Source: Sphingobacteriales bacterium
Lineage (GTDB): Bacteria > Bacteroidota > Bacteroidia > Sphingobacteriales > Sphingobacteriaceae
DNA length: 38,867 bases
Reading direction: 5' to 3'
NCBI GenBank assembly: GCA_015654985.1
Contig: JAATFW010000172.1
Span: 1 to 38,867, forward strand
The notes below the pieces were generated by a model. That model was not told the origin of the DNA and searched no databases. It saw only the letters and a program-made list of their open reading frames with translations. Positions 8,524 to 18,200 of the stretch are shown here, in pieces. Within the stretch, counting starts at the first letter, position 1. Each line of letters opens with the position of its first letter. The position numbers and the translations under genes were made by a program.

Positions 8524-9714
8524 ATGGAGAAGTTTAATCAGCATTATGAAATAAGTACTTTGGTCTTAAAACACCTCAGGAGCGAATTAAATACTGCAGA
8601 ACATGAAAAACTTGAAAAATGGCTGCTGGAAAGCGACCATAACAGGAAATTATTTGAAAAAATAACCAATCAGGATTTTATAAACCCTGAACTTATTCTG
8701 TTGTCGGAAAATGACAGCAATGCTGCCTGGAAGAAAATAGAAAAAGCAACCAAACAGGATAGTAACATCATCTCTGTAAGACGAAATTACAGAAAGATAG
8801 TGAGGTATGCTGCTGTTATAGCCCTCCTGATCGTTTCTGCTGCATTGCTTTATCAGATAAAAACTGCCCATTATGGGAAGTATAACGGCCTGACAGAAAA
8901 CGATATACCCCCCGGCGGAAATAAAGCCACCCTAACACTGGCCAACGGAACGAAGATTGCTCTGGATGATGTAAATAACGGGGAACTTGCGCGGCAGCAA
9001 AACGTCGCTATAACAAAAACTGCCGGCGGGCAGATCGTTTATCATGCAGATCTGTCAGAAGCAAACTCATCAGGAAAAGAAATTTTTAATACCATATCAA
9101 CTCCAAGAGGAGGGCAGTACCAGCTCATCCTTCCCGACGGTACAAAAGTTTGGCTGAATTCGATGTCGTCTTTAAAATTCCCGGCAGCCTTTACAGGTAA
9201 AGAGAGAAGGGTGGAGCTCAGCGGAGAAGGCTATTTTGAAGTAAGCAAAAATAAAGAGATGCCATTTACAGTAAAAGCATCGGAAGTAGATGTGAGGGTG
9301 CTGGGTACCCAATTTAATATTTCTGCCTATGAAGATGAAAAACTGATAAAAACAACGTTGATAGAAGGTTCTGTAAAAATAGCCAGAGGCAATCATACTA
9401 AAATGCTCGTACCCGGCATGCAGGCCATTTGCGATGGAACAGATAATATAAAAATTACGGATGCGGATGCCGGGGAAGCTGTTGCATGGAAAAATGGCTA
9501 TTTCTTATTCAGAAATGAACCTATAGAAGACCTGATGTTAACCATAAGCAGATGGTACGATGTAGACGTAAAATATGAAGGGAGTATGGAAGGCAAAGTG
9601 TTTGGTGGTAAATTTTCTAAAAAAGGCAGTCTATCAGAGCTGTTAAAGAGCCTGGAACTGACCGGTACTGTAAAATTTAAAGCAGAAGGAAGGAGGATAA
9701 CGGCTATGCCTTAG
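8524..9714 (+). CDS. FecR-family anti-sigma factor
   Basis: An inner-membrane anti-sigma regulator of about 396 residues that holds the ECF sigma factor until SusC signals substrate. It has a cytoplasmic N-terminal sigma-binding helical domain (about 1-90, including LEKWLLESDHNRKLFEKI), one transmembrane segment (about 93-111, AVIALLIVSAALLY), the FecR beta domain (about 170-270, with TPRGGQYQLILPDGTKVWLN and LSGEGYFEV) and a C-terminal DUF4974 domain (about 320-396, ending GTVKFKAEGRRITAMP) that would contact the STN domain of SusC. I chose the ATG at 8524 because the reading from it fits family N-termini and a palindrome abuts the alternative ATG at 8506. There is no gene between it and susC, 130 bases downstream. 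Confidence 0.93.
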   Translation: MEKFNQHYEISTLVLKHLRSELNTAEHEKLEKWLLESDHNRKLFEKITNQDFINPELILLSENDSNAAWKKIEKATKQDSNIISVRRNYRKIVRYAAVIALLIVSAALLYQIKTAHYGKYNGLTENDIPPGGNKATLTLANGTKIALDDVNNGELARQQNVAITKTAGGQIVYHADLSEANSSGKEIFNTISTPRGGQYQLILPDGTKVWLNSMSSLKFPAAFTGKERRVELSGEGYFEVSKNKEMPFTVKASEVDVRVLGTQFNISAYEDEKLIKTTLIEGSVKIARGNHTKMLVPGMQAICDGTDNIKITDADAGEAVAWKNGYFLFRNEPIEDLMLTISRWYDVDVKYEGSMEGKVFGGKFSKKGSLSELLKSLELTGTVKFKAEGRRITAMP

Positions 9715-9737
9715 CTTTTAATCTATTGCACAGATGA

Positions 9738-9835
9738 GTTAAAAAAATCGGGAGACTGGAACTCCCCCGATCATAGCTTTTGGCTTGTCTGTAACTAACT
9801 GACGATTTAAGGGAATCAGATTAATTAAAACAAAC
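9738..9835 (-). ncRNA. Candidate antisense small RNA in the susC leader
   Basis: On the minus strand, a -7-like element TACATTTG (plus-strand CAAATGTA at 9842-9849, overlapping the susC start codon) would start an RNA near 9835. It would run about 95 bases to a terminator-like structure: a GC-rich stem (9747-9754 with 9762-9771, a 2-base bulge, 7-base loop) followed by U7 (A7 at 9741-9747). The RNA would be fully antisense to the susC leader. This is the arrangement described for DonS-type cis-encoded RNAs of Bacteroides PULs. No TTG is found at -33, so the promoter is only half supported; the terminator is the stronger part. Confidence 0.35.
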
Positions 9836-9844
9836 TATTTCCAA

Positions 9845-12800
9845 ATGTATAAAAAAAATACCTCTTTATGTAAAATCCGTTTTTGCATACCTGTTAAACT
9901 ATTACTGATATTGAAACTGAGTTTTATATTATTGCTCACAGTGTTTTTGCAGATGGCTGCTGCAGCCGGTTATGCACAAAAAATCACGATCGTTAAGCAG
10001 AATGTTACGTTACAAAACGTCCTGAGGGAACTGGAGTCCCGAACAGAATACAATTTTATTTACAACGCTAAAATGCTGGAAGGAGCCAATCCTGTTTCCT
10101 TAAGCCTTAAGAATGCCCTGGTGACAGAAATATTAGACAAATGCTTTGAAAATCAGCCTTTCAGCTACAAACTCAATGGCAATACCATTGTCATTACGGT
10201 TAAAACGCAAGAACAGGCGGGAAAAAAAAGTATCCTCATAAAAGGCACCGTAACAGATAAGGAAGGCGTTCCTTTACCAGGCGTGACTGTTATGGTAAAA
10301 AACAGCAATATCCTTACTATCACCAATGCTAAAGGGGAGTATACTATAAATGTGCCAGACAGTAAGGCCATTCTGGTATTCAGGTCGTTAGGCTTCCAGA
10401 ATTCGGAGGTGACTGCAGGAGACAAAACCACGATAGATATTGTCTTAAAGGAGGATATAAAAGCCCTTAACGAAGTGGTGGTTACCGCCCTGGGAATCAA
10501 AAGAGATGAAAAGGCCCTGGGCTATGCAATTACCAAAATAGACAGCACGCAAATAACCGATGCTATTTCAGGCAACTGGGTGGATGCTTTATCGGGAAAA
10601 GTACCCGGATTAAACATGGTAAGGTCTAACGGAGGCCCCACGGGATCGAACAAAATCATTCTTCGGGGAGAGAACAATTTTACCGGAGAAAACGAAGCGC
10701 TGATTGTTGTAGACGGTGTGGTAATCAATAACAGCAGCGGACGGCGAACAGCTACGGGGGGCGAAGCTGCAGGACCTTCAGACGGGGTGCAGCCAACAGA
10801 TTTTGGCAGCGGAGTTAATGATTTAAACCCGCAGGATATTGAAAGCGTTACCATATTAAGAGGCCCGGGAGCATCAGCTCTTTATGGCCAGCGCGGGGCA
10901 AACGGCGCTATTATTATCACGACAAAATCAGGGAAAGCGAAAAGTAAAGCGCTTGGTATTTCATTTTCCTCAAATACTTCCATCGAAAGTGCTAATCGCT
11001 GGCCGTCATTGCAATATGAATACGGGCAGGGTTTAAATGGTGCTGCCACTTATTCTTATGGTACAAATAGCGGGACCAGCTTGTCGTGGGGGCCTGCGTT
11101 TAACGGGCAATCATTTATTCAGTATGATCCTGTTACCCAGGCGGCAGCGGCAGAGCCTACTCCATGGGTTGCTTATCCCGGTCAGATCAAAGAGTTTTTT
11201 GAAACGGGAAAAACTTTTACCAACTCTCTGAGCCTGAACGGAAGCTTAAAAAATACCACCTACCGTTTTTCGGCGACACATGCGGATAATACCTGGATCA
11301 TTCCTAACACAGGATATAAACGTACCAATGTTTCTTTATCTGCCAATACGAAAATTACGTCTAAGCTTACAGCTTCGGTGAAAGCCAACTATACGAATAA
11401 GTATAGCGATAACCTGCCGGGGATGGGGTACGGAAACCAGTCGGTAATGTACTGGTATGTTTTCTGGGTGCCCAATGCCGACATAAACTGGCTCAGGAAT
11501 TATTGGGTAAACGGCAAAGAATATCAGGAACTGAAAGATATTTATACCACCTCCCCTGAAAACCCTTATGCTATTTCTTATGAGTTCATCAACGGGTCTG
11601 ACCGGAACGGACTTACCGGAAACATGCAGCTTAATTACAGCTTTACCAAAGAACTGAGCCTGCAACTGAGAGCTACGCTCGACCGTTCGCACGACGAGAG
11701 GAATCAAAAACGCCCCTGGACAGCAGCCCGTTTACCAACAGGATCTTATCGTACCCAGGATATAGAGGCAGAGGAAGTTACCGGAGATTTCCTGTTTAAA
11801 TACGACAAGCAACTGAGTAAAGATTTCAGGCTTACGGCAACAGCAGGCGGAAGCATGTTAAGGAACCATTACTATAAAAAGGAGATCAGGGCCGATGGGT
11901 TGACAGAACCCAATGTTTACAGCTTTGAGAATGCTGCTTACGGCCTGGTTTCTATCCCCGATACCAGCCGTTTTCACATCAATAGTTTTTACGGATTGGT
12001 TTCTTCAAGCTATAAAGATTACCTCTATCTGGATCTGACCGCCAGGCAGGATTGGAGCAGTACACTGGCAAATCCATACCGTACGAACAATGTAGGTTTC
12101 TTTTACCCTTCGGCAAGTTTAAGCTTTATCGCTTCAGAATATTTTAAAATGCCGGAAGCTTTTACCTTTGCCAAGCTCAGGCTGTCGGCTTCGCAGACAG
12201 GCAGCAGTGGTACAGTAGCATATCGTACCGCTTACTTATACGGACTGGCAAATAACGGCACTTATCCTGATGGCTCGCTGCAAAACCCGGCAACACTTCC
12301 AAATCCGAATCTTAAGCCTCTGAAAACAATAACTTACGAGCTCGGCACGGATATCAGGATGTTTAAAAACCGCCTGGGTGTCGACTTTTCGGTATATAAG
12401 GGCAATACTCAAAATCAGATCTTAGACAGGATTGTCGACCGGTCATCGGGATACTCCCGGCAAATTATTAACGCCGGCCAGATCGATAATTCGGGCCTCG
12501 AAGTGGCTCTTAACGGGATTCCCGTTCAAACCAAAAATTTCAAATGGAAAACGTTCGCTACCTTTTCTGCTAATAAGAACAAGATCATTTCGATGGCAAA
12601 TAACGATACCACCATCATCTTACGTTCGAGCGTAGTGGGTGGCGCACAGATCGTTGCCAAGGTTGGAGGCAGCCTGGGAGATATGTATGGTATAGGTTTC
12701 GAGCGCTCGCCCGACGGGCAGGTAGTATTTGATGCCTCTTCAGGTTTAGCTAAGCTGACCACTACACCTGTTTACCTGGGAAACACCATTCCAAAATACA

Positions 12801-13330
12801 GGGGAAGTATCGGCAGTGAATTTACCTTTAAGCAATTCAGAATGAATGTTTTGTTTGATGCCCAGATGGGGGCGGTAGCCCACTCTTATACCCACGGACG
12901 CCTGGCAGATTTCGGAAAGCTGACCGCTACCCTGCCGGGTAGATACAGCGGTATTATCGGAAAGGGGGTAGTACAAAATCCGGATGGTTCTTTTAGCCCC
13001 AATACTACAATCACTAAAGACATCACCTCGTTCTATAATTACACAATGGGTACTGCCAACGGAGAGGGAGCAACCTATAAAACCGACTTTATAAAATTCC
13101 GTGAGGCCAGGTTAGACTATAAACTCCCTCAGTCTGTGCTCAAACCATTGAGGTTATCCGGTGCGAGCATTGGTGTTTATGGACGTAATCTGTTTATCTG
13201 GTCTGCCTGGCCCATGTTCGATCCTGAATTTGGCACACTGAGTGGTACAGATATCGTGCAGGGCTTTGAAGTTGGCCAGTTCCCTTCCACCCGAACTTTT
13301 GGTTTTAATCTGGTTGTAGGTATTAATTAA
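9845..13330 (+). CDS. SusC-family TonB-linked outer membrane transporter with STN domain (PUL1)
   Basis: A 1161-residue outer-membrane transporter that, with the lipoprotein encoded 6 bases downstream, would import glycan fragments. It has a long signal sequence (about 1-45, ending AGYAQ), an STN domain (about 47-112, VTLQNVLRELESRTEYNF), a CarboxypepD_reg-like domain (about 127-207, with KGTVTDKEGVPLPGVTV), a plug domain (about 215-340, with ILRGPGASALYGQRGANGAI) and a SusC-type barrel. The STN domain is what lets the receptor signal to FecR, matching the sigma/anti-sigma pair upstream. The PUL2 SusC lacks STN. The gene starts an operon running to 23793, with gaps of 63 bases or less. The substrate is not readable from SusC. 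Confidence 0.95.
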   Translation: MYKKNTSLCKIRFCIPVKLLLILKLSFILLLTVFLQMAAAAGYAQKITIVKQNVTLQNVLRELESRTEYNFIYNAKMLEGANPVSLSLKNALVTEILDKCFENQPFSYKLNGNTIVITVKTQEQAGKKSILIKGTVTDKEGVPLPGVTVMVKNSNILTITNAKGEYTINVPDSKAILVFRSLGFQNSEVTAGDKTTIDIVLKEDIKALNEVVVTALGIKRDEKALGYAITKIDSTQITDAISGNWVDALSGKVPGLNMVRSNGGPTGSNKIILRGENNFTGENEALIVVDGVVINNSSGRRTATGGEAAGPSDGVQPTDFGSGVNDLNPQDIESVTILRGPGASALYGQRGANGAIIITTKSGKAKSKALGISFSSNTSIESANRWPSLQYEYGQGLNGAATYSYGTNSGTSLSWGPAFNGQSFIQYDPVTQAAAAEPTPWVAYPGQIKEFFETGKTFTNSLSLNGSLKNTTYRFSATHADNTWIIPNTGYKRTNVSLSANTKITSKLTASVKANYTNKYSDNLPGMGYGNQSVMYWYVFWVPNADINWLRNYWVNGKEYQELKDIYTTSPENPYAISYEFINGSDRNGLTGNMQLNYSFTKELSLQLRATLDRSHDERNQKRPWTAARLPTGSYRTQDIEAEEVTGDFLFKYDKQLSKDFRLTATAGGSMLRNHYYKKEIRADGLTEPNVYSFENAAYGLVSIPDTSRFHINSFYGLVSSSYKDYLYLDLTARQDWSSTLANPYRTNNVGFFYPSASLSFIASEYFKMPEAFTFAKLRLSASQTGSSGTVAYRTAYLYGLANNGTYPDGSLQNPATLPNPNLKPLKTITYELGTDIRMFKNRLGVDFSVYKGNTQNQILDRIVDRSSGYSRQIINAGQIDNSGLEVALNGIPVQTKNFKWKTFATFSANKNKIISMANNDTTIILRSSVVGGAQIVAKVGGSLGDMYGIGFERSPDGQVVFDASSGLAKLTTTPVYLGNTIPKYRGSIGSEFTFKQFRMNVLFDAQMGAVAHSYTHGRLADFGKLTATLPGRYSGIIGKGVVQNPDGSFSPNTTITKDITSFYNYTMGTANGEGATYKTDFIKFREARLDYKLPQSVLKPLRLSGASIGVYGRNLFIWSAWPMFDPEFGTLSGTDIVQGFEVGQFPSTRTFGFNLVVGIN

Positions 13331-13336
13331 AAAAAC

Positions 13337-14896
13337 ATGAAAAGGATTTTGACTATTGTGCCGGCACTGATAATTCTCCTGAGTTTTACAGCCTGCCAAA
13401 AGGATTTCGATGAGATAAATACAGATCCCATTAACATAATCAGCTCTCCGCCCGAAAAATTGCTGGCGCCCGCACTGGTAAATGTGCTGACAGCCAATAT
13501 GGTCCGTAACCGTAATTTTAATAATGAGCTGATGCAGGTTACTGTAACGCAAAGCGAAGACGAAAGCGCCGTTTTCAGGTATGATTTCCGCCCAACCTAT
13601 GCTGATTACACCTGGAATGCCTGGTATTCCGAACTTACCAACATCAGAGATATTTATGAAATTGCTTCCACTGAAGAATATCAGAACGATTCATACAAAG
13701 GGATCTCTCTGGTATGTGAAGCATGGGTGTTTTCTCTTTTAACGGATACCTATGGCGATGTTCCTTTTACAGAGGCCAATAAAGGTAAGATTGGAATATT
13801 AGAGCCTGCTTTTGATGCTCAGAAGGATATTTATCTGAGCTTGTTCGACAAACTGGAAGAAGCCAACGCCTTACTGGCCGGCAGCACTGCTGCTGTCGTT
13901 GAATCCAGCGACCCTGTGTATCATGGTAATATCAGTTTATGGCGCAAATTTTGCAACAGCCTGTATCTCAGGCTTCTTTTACGCGTGTCGGGAAAAGAGG
14001 AAGTTTCTGCGGGGGCAATTGCTAAAATAAAGGAAATAGCAGAAGACAATCCTTCGAAATACCCCGTATTTGCCTCCAATGCCGAGTCTGCGATTCTGAA
14101 ATGGACAGGCGACGTGGTAACTACCAATCCCTTCACCAGCCCGTATGTTACGGCTTTGCGTGAAGCTGATTTTACCATTCCCTCGTTATGTAACTTCTTC
14201 ATCCTCAAACTGAGCAACTGGAATGACCCGCGTATAGATGTCAGTGAGCGCTATGGCGTTGGTTCACGCAACCGGCTGGGGATAGCCCCGGGGCCCTCAG
14301 GCTTTGCCGGTGTTGAGAGCGGTTATGAACATGGTGCCAGGGAACCGAAACAGGCTTATTTTTATTCATTCGGAGTTTCTGACTTTTCATTACAGAAAAA
14401 TCCGCTGACGGGGATTATGATTACCTATGCAGAAGTTCAGTTTATACTGGCTGAAGCGGCTGCAAAGGGCTGGATTGGTGGTTCTGCAGCGGATCATTAC
14501 TACCGGGGGATCGCAAATGGCATAAACTATTGGGTACCTGGCTTTACCACTGATATTTCGGCCCCGGAGTTCACAAATTACATTTCATTGGCTGGTATTG
14601 GCTGGGATGATACGATCCCTCTGGACGCTGCTGCGGGCGACAGTAAGATGGAACGCATTCAGCTGCAAAAATATTTCAGCCTGTTTCTTACCGATTTTCA
14701 GCAATGGTTTGAGTACCGCCGCACAGGCCATCCGATATTGCCTAAAGGAGACGGATTGAGAAATGGAGGAAATATGCCTGCAAGGCTCAACTATCCGGTA
14801 TATGTACGGTCTGCCAATCCTTCCAATTACAGCAAAGCGGTAACGGCTATGGGAGGCGACGATATCAACACACTGGTTTGGTGGCAAAAGCCTTAA
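13337..14896 (+). CDS. SusD/RagB-like lipoprotein (SusD-like_2 type, PUL1)
   Basis: A 519-residue surface lipoprotein that forms the lid of the SusC transporter and binds the glycan. The signal peptide ends in a lipobox, LLSFTAC, followed by QKDFDEINTDP, a typical SusD-like_2 beginning. TPR-like features are visible (AWVFSLLTDTYGDVPFTEA, NSLYLRLLLRVSGK, ITYAEVQFILAEAAAKGW), and the C-terminal part has the ILQKYFSLFL-like QQWFEYRRTGHP region seen in this subfamily. The start lies 6 bases after the susC stop. The subfamily differs from the PUL2 SusD proteins, which are of the RagB/SusD_C type with NERRIELSFEDHRF, so the two loci are not recent duplicates of each other. Confidence 0.93.
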   Translation: MKRILTIVPALIILLSFTACQKDFDEINTDPINIISSPPEKLLAPALVNVLTANMVRNRNFNNELMQVTVTQSEDESAVFRYDFRPTYADYTWNAWYSELTNIRDIYEIASTEEYQNDSYKGISLVCEAWVFSLLTDTYGDVPFTEANKGKIGILEPAFDAQKDIYLSLFDKLEEANALLAGSTAAVVESSDPVYHGNISLWRKFCNSLYLRLLLRVSGKEEVSAGAIAKIKEIAEDNPSKYPVFASNAESAILKWTGDVVTTNPFTSPYVTALREADFTIPSLCNFFILKLSNWNDPRIDVSERYGVGSRNRLGIAPGPSGFAGVESGYEHGAREPKQAYFYSFGVSDFSLQKNPLTGIMITYAEVQFILAEAAAKGWIGGSAADHYYRGIANGINYWVPGFTTDISAPEFTNYISLAGIGWDDTIPLDAAAGDSKMERIQLQKYFSLFLTDFQQWFEYRRTGHPILPKGDGLRNGGNMPARLNYPVYVRSANPSNYSKAVTAMGGDDINTLVWWQKP

Positions 14897-14931
14897 TTAA
14901 CTGAATATGCTGCTTTAAATAATTAACAGAT

Positions 14932-16497
14932 ATGAAAATATTAAATATCATATTGCTCTTTACTGTTACGCTCATCCTGGCGGGATGCGACAAAACAGGA
15001 AATTTCCCCGGAGCAGAGGTTAACCCGCATATTGCCATTTACGATTTGAGGAGTTTCTATAAGGGGACTGATTACCCTTTAACACAGAAATCGATGCATG
15101 GCGCTATTGGAATTACCGGGGTGGTAGTTTCTGATCACAGAGGTAAAAATCTCCCTTCAGGTTTATTGATGGTACAGGACAAATTGAGGTTAAATGAGCT
15201 TCGTGGAATTGCAATTAATATTGGCTCTGATGCAGAGCAATATATTCCGGGAGACTCGGTAACGGTAAACCTGGCAGGAGGTGTAATGAAACGTGTTGAC
15301 GGATTATTACAGGTAACAGGCCTGGATGGCTCTGCAGTGACCAGGGTAGCTTCCGGAAAGCCAATCCCGGTTAACCGTGTGCCAAGCAGTTACATTCTGG
15401 CCGATCCGGATAAATATGAAAGCACGGAAGTAGTGATTGTAAAGGGGGGATTTGATCCTATTCCCGCACCAACCGATACTTATAGCGGCGATAAACTGGT
15501 GAATGACGGATTTGATAATTTTACTTTACACACCGAAGCCGCGGCTACTTTTGCCGGCAATCCTTTGCCGGGCATGGCTAACTTCTTTGGTGTGGTATAT
15601 TACAGTAAAGACAATAGCGGAAAATATGTTCCGCATTTGCGTATCCGCAGGCCGGAAGATATAACGGTATTAAGTTCTACGGTAACACGGGCTGCAATTG
15701 TAGTCTCAGGTTTTGTAACAGATGTGGAAGGTACCGATCTCGACGGCGAGTACATCCAGCTATTGGCTACAAGGGATATCGATTTTTCGGCAACACCCTA
15801 TTCTTTAGTAACCTGCAATCAAACTTCGTCTTTTACACCTACAGGAGCCCCTGTTAATGGCTGGGCTACGGGAGGCAGAAGGACTTATAAATTCAGCTTA
15901 ACAAGCGGGACAGCAGCGAAAGGAACTTATTTTTATGTCGGTAATACGTCAAAACTGATCAACGGACAGGGCTCTAACAGCATGGCCAGCGGCAACTGGA
16001 TAGTTTCCATAAACTATGGCAGTCTTGAGGATGGAGCTGGAGGCTTGGGCAATACAAACCTTTTGATCAACAGCGGGACTTATGCCTGTGGTATTGCTGT
16101 ATTTGAAGGCACCACTGTTACAGCAGCTTCAGTACCCATAGATGTGGTGTTTATAGGGAATAACGGAAGCGTATTAGGAACAGGAAGTTCGCCTGCAGGC
16201 TACCGCATTACCAATACCGACTGGTATGACATTATTAACCCTGTAACGCTGGAAGAGCAACATTTTTACAAACAGGGTTCCAATACTATTTGCCTTAGTT
16301 ACGGAGTCCCTGCAGATGCAGGCTGGTTCTATAAGCTGGGCGGTGAATATAATATCCGCTTAGGGCGTTGGACAAAGGCCCGGGCTCAGCGACTGGTAGA
16401 TCTGTCTAAAACATCCACCCTTGATGAGCTCGAAAAAGAATTTCCCATGGGAGACGGCACTACAGAAGGTTTATTTCCAACTAAGGCCGTTGAATAA
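14932..16497 (+). CDS. DUF5689-domain surface lipoprotein (possible SGBP)
   Basis: A 521-residue lipoprotein (lipobox LILAGC, Cys19) placed directly after susD, where surface glycan-binding proteins usually sit. Residues ~35-250 fit DUF5689, with OB-fold-like repeated strands (GVVVSDHRGKNLPSGLLMVQD, VNLAGGVMKRVDGLLQVTG). Residues ~255-450 form a second beta-rich part (VSGFVTDVEGTDLDGEYIQLLATRDIDF) that reminds me of lamin-tail-like domains. In other bacteria, OB-fold and lamin-tail domains accompany extracellular EEP nucleases, and the next two genes encode EEP-fold enzymes. Ligand unknown: a glycan is the default guess and a phosphodiester polymer the alternative. The DUF5689 call is from memory of family features. 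Confidence 0.75.
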   Translation: MKILNIILLFTVTLILAGCDKTGNFPGAEVNPHIAIYDLRSFYKGTDYPLTQKSMHGAIGITGVVVSDHRGKNLPSGLLMVQDKLRLNELRGIAINIGSDAEQYIPGDSVTVNLAGGVMKRVDGLLQVTGLDGSAVTRVASGKPIPVNRVPSSYILADPDKYESTEVVIVKGGFDPIPAPTDTYSGDKLVNDGFDNFTLHTEAAATFAGNPLPGMANFFGVVYYSKDNSGKYVPHLRIRRPEDITVLSSTVTRAAIVVSGFVTDVEGTDLDGEYIQLLATRDIDFSATPYSLVTCNQTSSFTPTGAPVNGWATGGRRTYKFSLTSGTAAKGTYFYVGNTSKLINGQGSNSMASGNWIVSINYGSLEDGAGGLGNTNLLINSGTYACGIAVFEGTTVTAASVPIDVVFIGNNGSVLGTGSSPAGYRITNTDWYDIINPVTLEEQHFYKQGSNTICLSYGVPADAGWFYKLGGEYNIRLGRWTKARAQRLVDLSKTSTLDELEKEFPMGDGTTEGLFPTKAVE

Positions 16498-16529
16498 GGA
16501 AGAGTTTAATAACGGCAGAACAGGTTAAA

Positions 16530-17375
16530 ATGAAGAATTTTAAAAACCCAGGTTTAATGCTGCTCATTCTTTTTCAGGGATGTCTGATGCAGGGATGCCT
16601 GATAAAGAAAGATGCAGCTTCTCACAAAAAGGAACTGGTTCCCGGCAATGCCCGGGAACATACGTTCCGTTTACTGACGTATAATGTGTTAACAGGATTC
16701 CAGAAAGATGCACAGCAGGCTGAGCGTTTCATAGATTGGGTTAAACACGAGAATGCAGATGTTATCGGGTTTGAGGAACTGAGTACGTTTACACAAGATT
16801 CGCTGGAAAGATTTGCCAGGCGTTACGGGCATAACTACGCGCTGCTGCTCAAAGGAAATGGCTCGCCAATTGGGATCACATCCCGGTATCCCTTAACAGG
16901 TGTAAAAACAATAACGGAATCTATGCACCATGGATGCATTTATGCAGAAACGGGTGGTTTTTCCCTGTTTGTTACACACCTGTCGCCATTTAGTTATGAA
17001 AAGTGCATAGAGGAGATAAATGGCATTCTGGTAAAGGCAGCCGGTCTTCCAAAGAACAGGAAGATCATGATCCTTGGAGATCTGAATTCCTTTTCGCCGG
17101 CAGACAGCCTGCATTATAACCACCATCGGTTTGGCGTGATACAAAGCTTGCTTGACAATGGTTTCTCGGATACCTTTATGCAGATCAACCACTCATTCGA
17201 AAGCAGTTTTCCTACTTTAAAATATATTCAGAAAACAAAGGCCCCAACCAGGATAGATTATATATTTGCCAATAAGGCGGCGTTGCAGCGGGTAGCCGCT
17301 GCCAGGTTTATCAAAGACAGTGTAACAAATAAACTGTCTGACCATTATCCGTTAATGATAGAATTAAATCAGTAG
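16530..17375 (+). CDS. EEP-superfamily phosphodiesterase, lipoprotein (PUL1 copy 1)
   Basis: A 281-residue endonuclease/exonuclease/phosphatase-fold hydrolase, predicted to cleave a phosphomonoester or phosphodiester outside the cytoplasm. The signal peptide has two possible lipobox cysteines (FQGC18 and MQGC23), so it is probably membrane anchored. All core EEP residues are visible: Asn52 (LTYNV), Glu83, His150 (VTHLSP), Asp184 and Asn186 (GDLNS), Asp243 (RIDYIF), and Asp271-His272 (LSDHYP). The fold is shared by DNase I, sphingomyelinases, inositol phosphatases and AP endonucleases. The short length and export argue against DNA repair. The start is 32 bases after the DUF5689 gene; a second, divergent EEP gene follows after 8 bases. 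Confidence 0.85.
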   Translation: MKNFKNPGLMLLILFQGCLMQGCLIKKDAASHKKELVPGNAREHTFRLLTYNVLTGFQKDAQQAERFIDWVKHENADVIGFEELSTFTQDSLERFARRYGHNYALLLKGNGSPIGITSRYPLTGVKTITESMHHGCIYAETGGFSLFVTHLSPFSYEKCIEEINGILVKAAGLPKNRKIMILGDLNSFSPADSLHYNHHRFGVIQSLLDNGFSDTFMQINHSFESSFPTLKYIQKTKAPTRIDYIFANKAALQRVAAARFIKDSVTNKLSDHYPLMIELNQ

Positions 17376-17383
17376 AGCCATTT

Positions 17384-18196
17384 ATGAAAAGAAAGATATT
17401 TTTCGCGGCCTTGCTTTTATGGCAGCTATGCCTTGCCGGCGAAAGTTCCGGGCAAAGCAAATTGACAAAAGAAAGTGCGGGGCAGGTTCTGCGCATTCTC
17501 ACTTACAATATTCACCATGCCAACCCGCCATCTAAACCAGATTCTATAGATCTGGATGCAATTGCCCGCGTCATTACAGATTCTAAGGCAGATGTGGTGG
17601 CACTTCAGGAAGTAGACGCAGGCACCAAACGAAGCGGGGAGGGAAATCAGGCGAAAATACTTGCCGGAAAAACCGGGCTTCATTATCAGTTTTTTAAAGC
17701 TATTGATTACGACGGAGGGGATTATGGTATCGCCATCCTCAGCCGTTATAAACTTAAACATACTGGAATAGTCAGGCTGCCTCAGCAAGTTGTTGCCGAA
17801 AAACGTGTGCTGGGCTATGCTACCATAAAGGCAGGCAAACAAAAGATCATTTTCGCCAATACGCATCTGGATGCTACCAAAGCACCTGATAACCGTATTG
17901 TTCAGATGCAGCGTATCCTGCAGGTATTTGAAAAAGCAGCTCTGCCTGTAATTCTCTGCGGCGATCTAAACAGTGTGCCGGGTTCTGAGGCTATTAACCT
18001 GCTGGATTCGCAGTTTAAACGCACCTGTACAGAAAATTGTGCCCATACCGTTCCCCAGACAGAACCAAGGCGTACGATAGACTTTATTGCCGGTAAAAAT
18101 CTGCCATGGGCGCTGCAGGAACACAGGGTTATTGAGGAAATTTATGCTTCGGACCACCGGCCGGTATCCGCAATCTTTAATATACCCTTAAAATAA
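17384..18196 (+). CDS. EEP-superfamily phosphodiesterase, secreted (PUL1 copy 2)
   Basis: A 270-residue exported EEP-fold enzyme. The signal peptide covers residues 1 to about 23 (LCLAGESSGQ); there is no convincing lipobox, so it is probably periplasmic. The catalytic set is complete: Asn42 (TYNIHHA), Glu76 (ALQEVD), His161 (NTHLD), Asp194 and Asn196 (GDLNSVPGS), Asp233 (TIDF), Asp257-His258 (SDHRP). The TYNIHH...ALQEVD pattern matches the bacterial subfamily often annotated as a metal-dependent hydrolase near glycan genes. It differs clearly from copy 1 outside the motifs, so the pair is an old duplication or separate recruitment with different substrates or compartments. It is followed after 4 bases by the GH89 gene, so the phosphodiesterases and glycosidases are expressed together. 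Confidence 0.87.
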   Translation: MKRKIFFAALLLWQLCLAGESSGQSKLTKESAGQVLRILTYNIHHANPPSKPDSIDLDAIARVITDSKADVVALQEVDAGTKRSGEGNQAKILAGKTGLHYQFFKAIDYDGGDYGIAILSRYKLKHTGIVRLPQQVVAEKRVLGYATIKAGKQKIIFANTHLDATKAPDNRIVQMQRILQVFEKAALPVILCGDLNSVPGSEAINLLDSQFKRTCTENCAHTVPQTEPRRTIDFIAGKNLPWALQEHRVIEEIYASDHRPVSAIFNIPLK

Positions 18197-18200
18197 ACGC

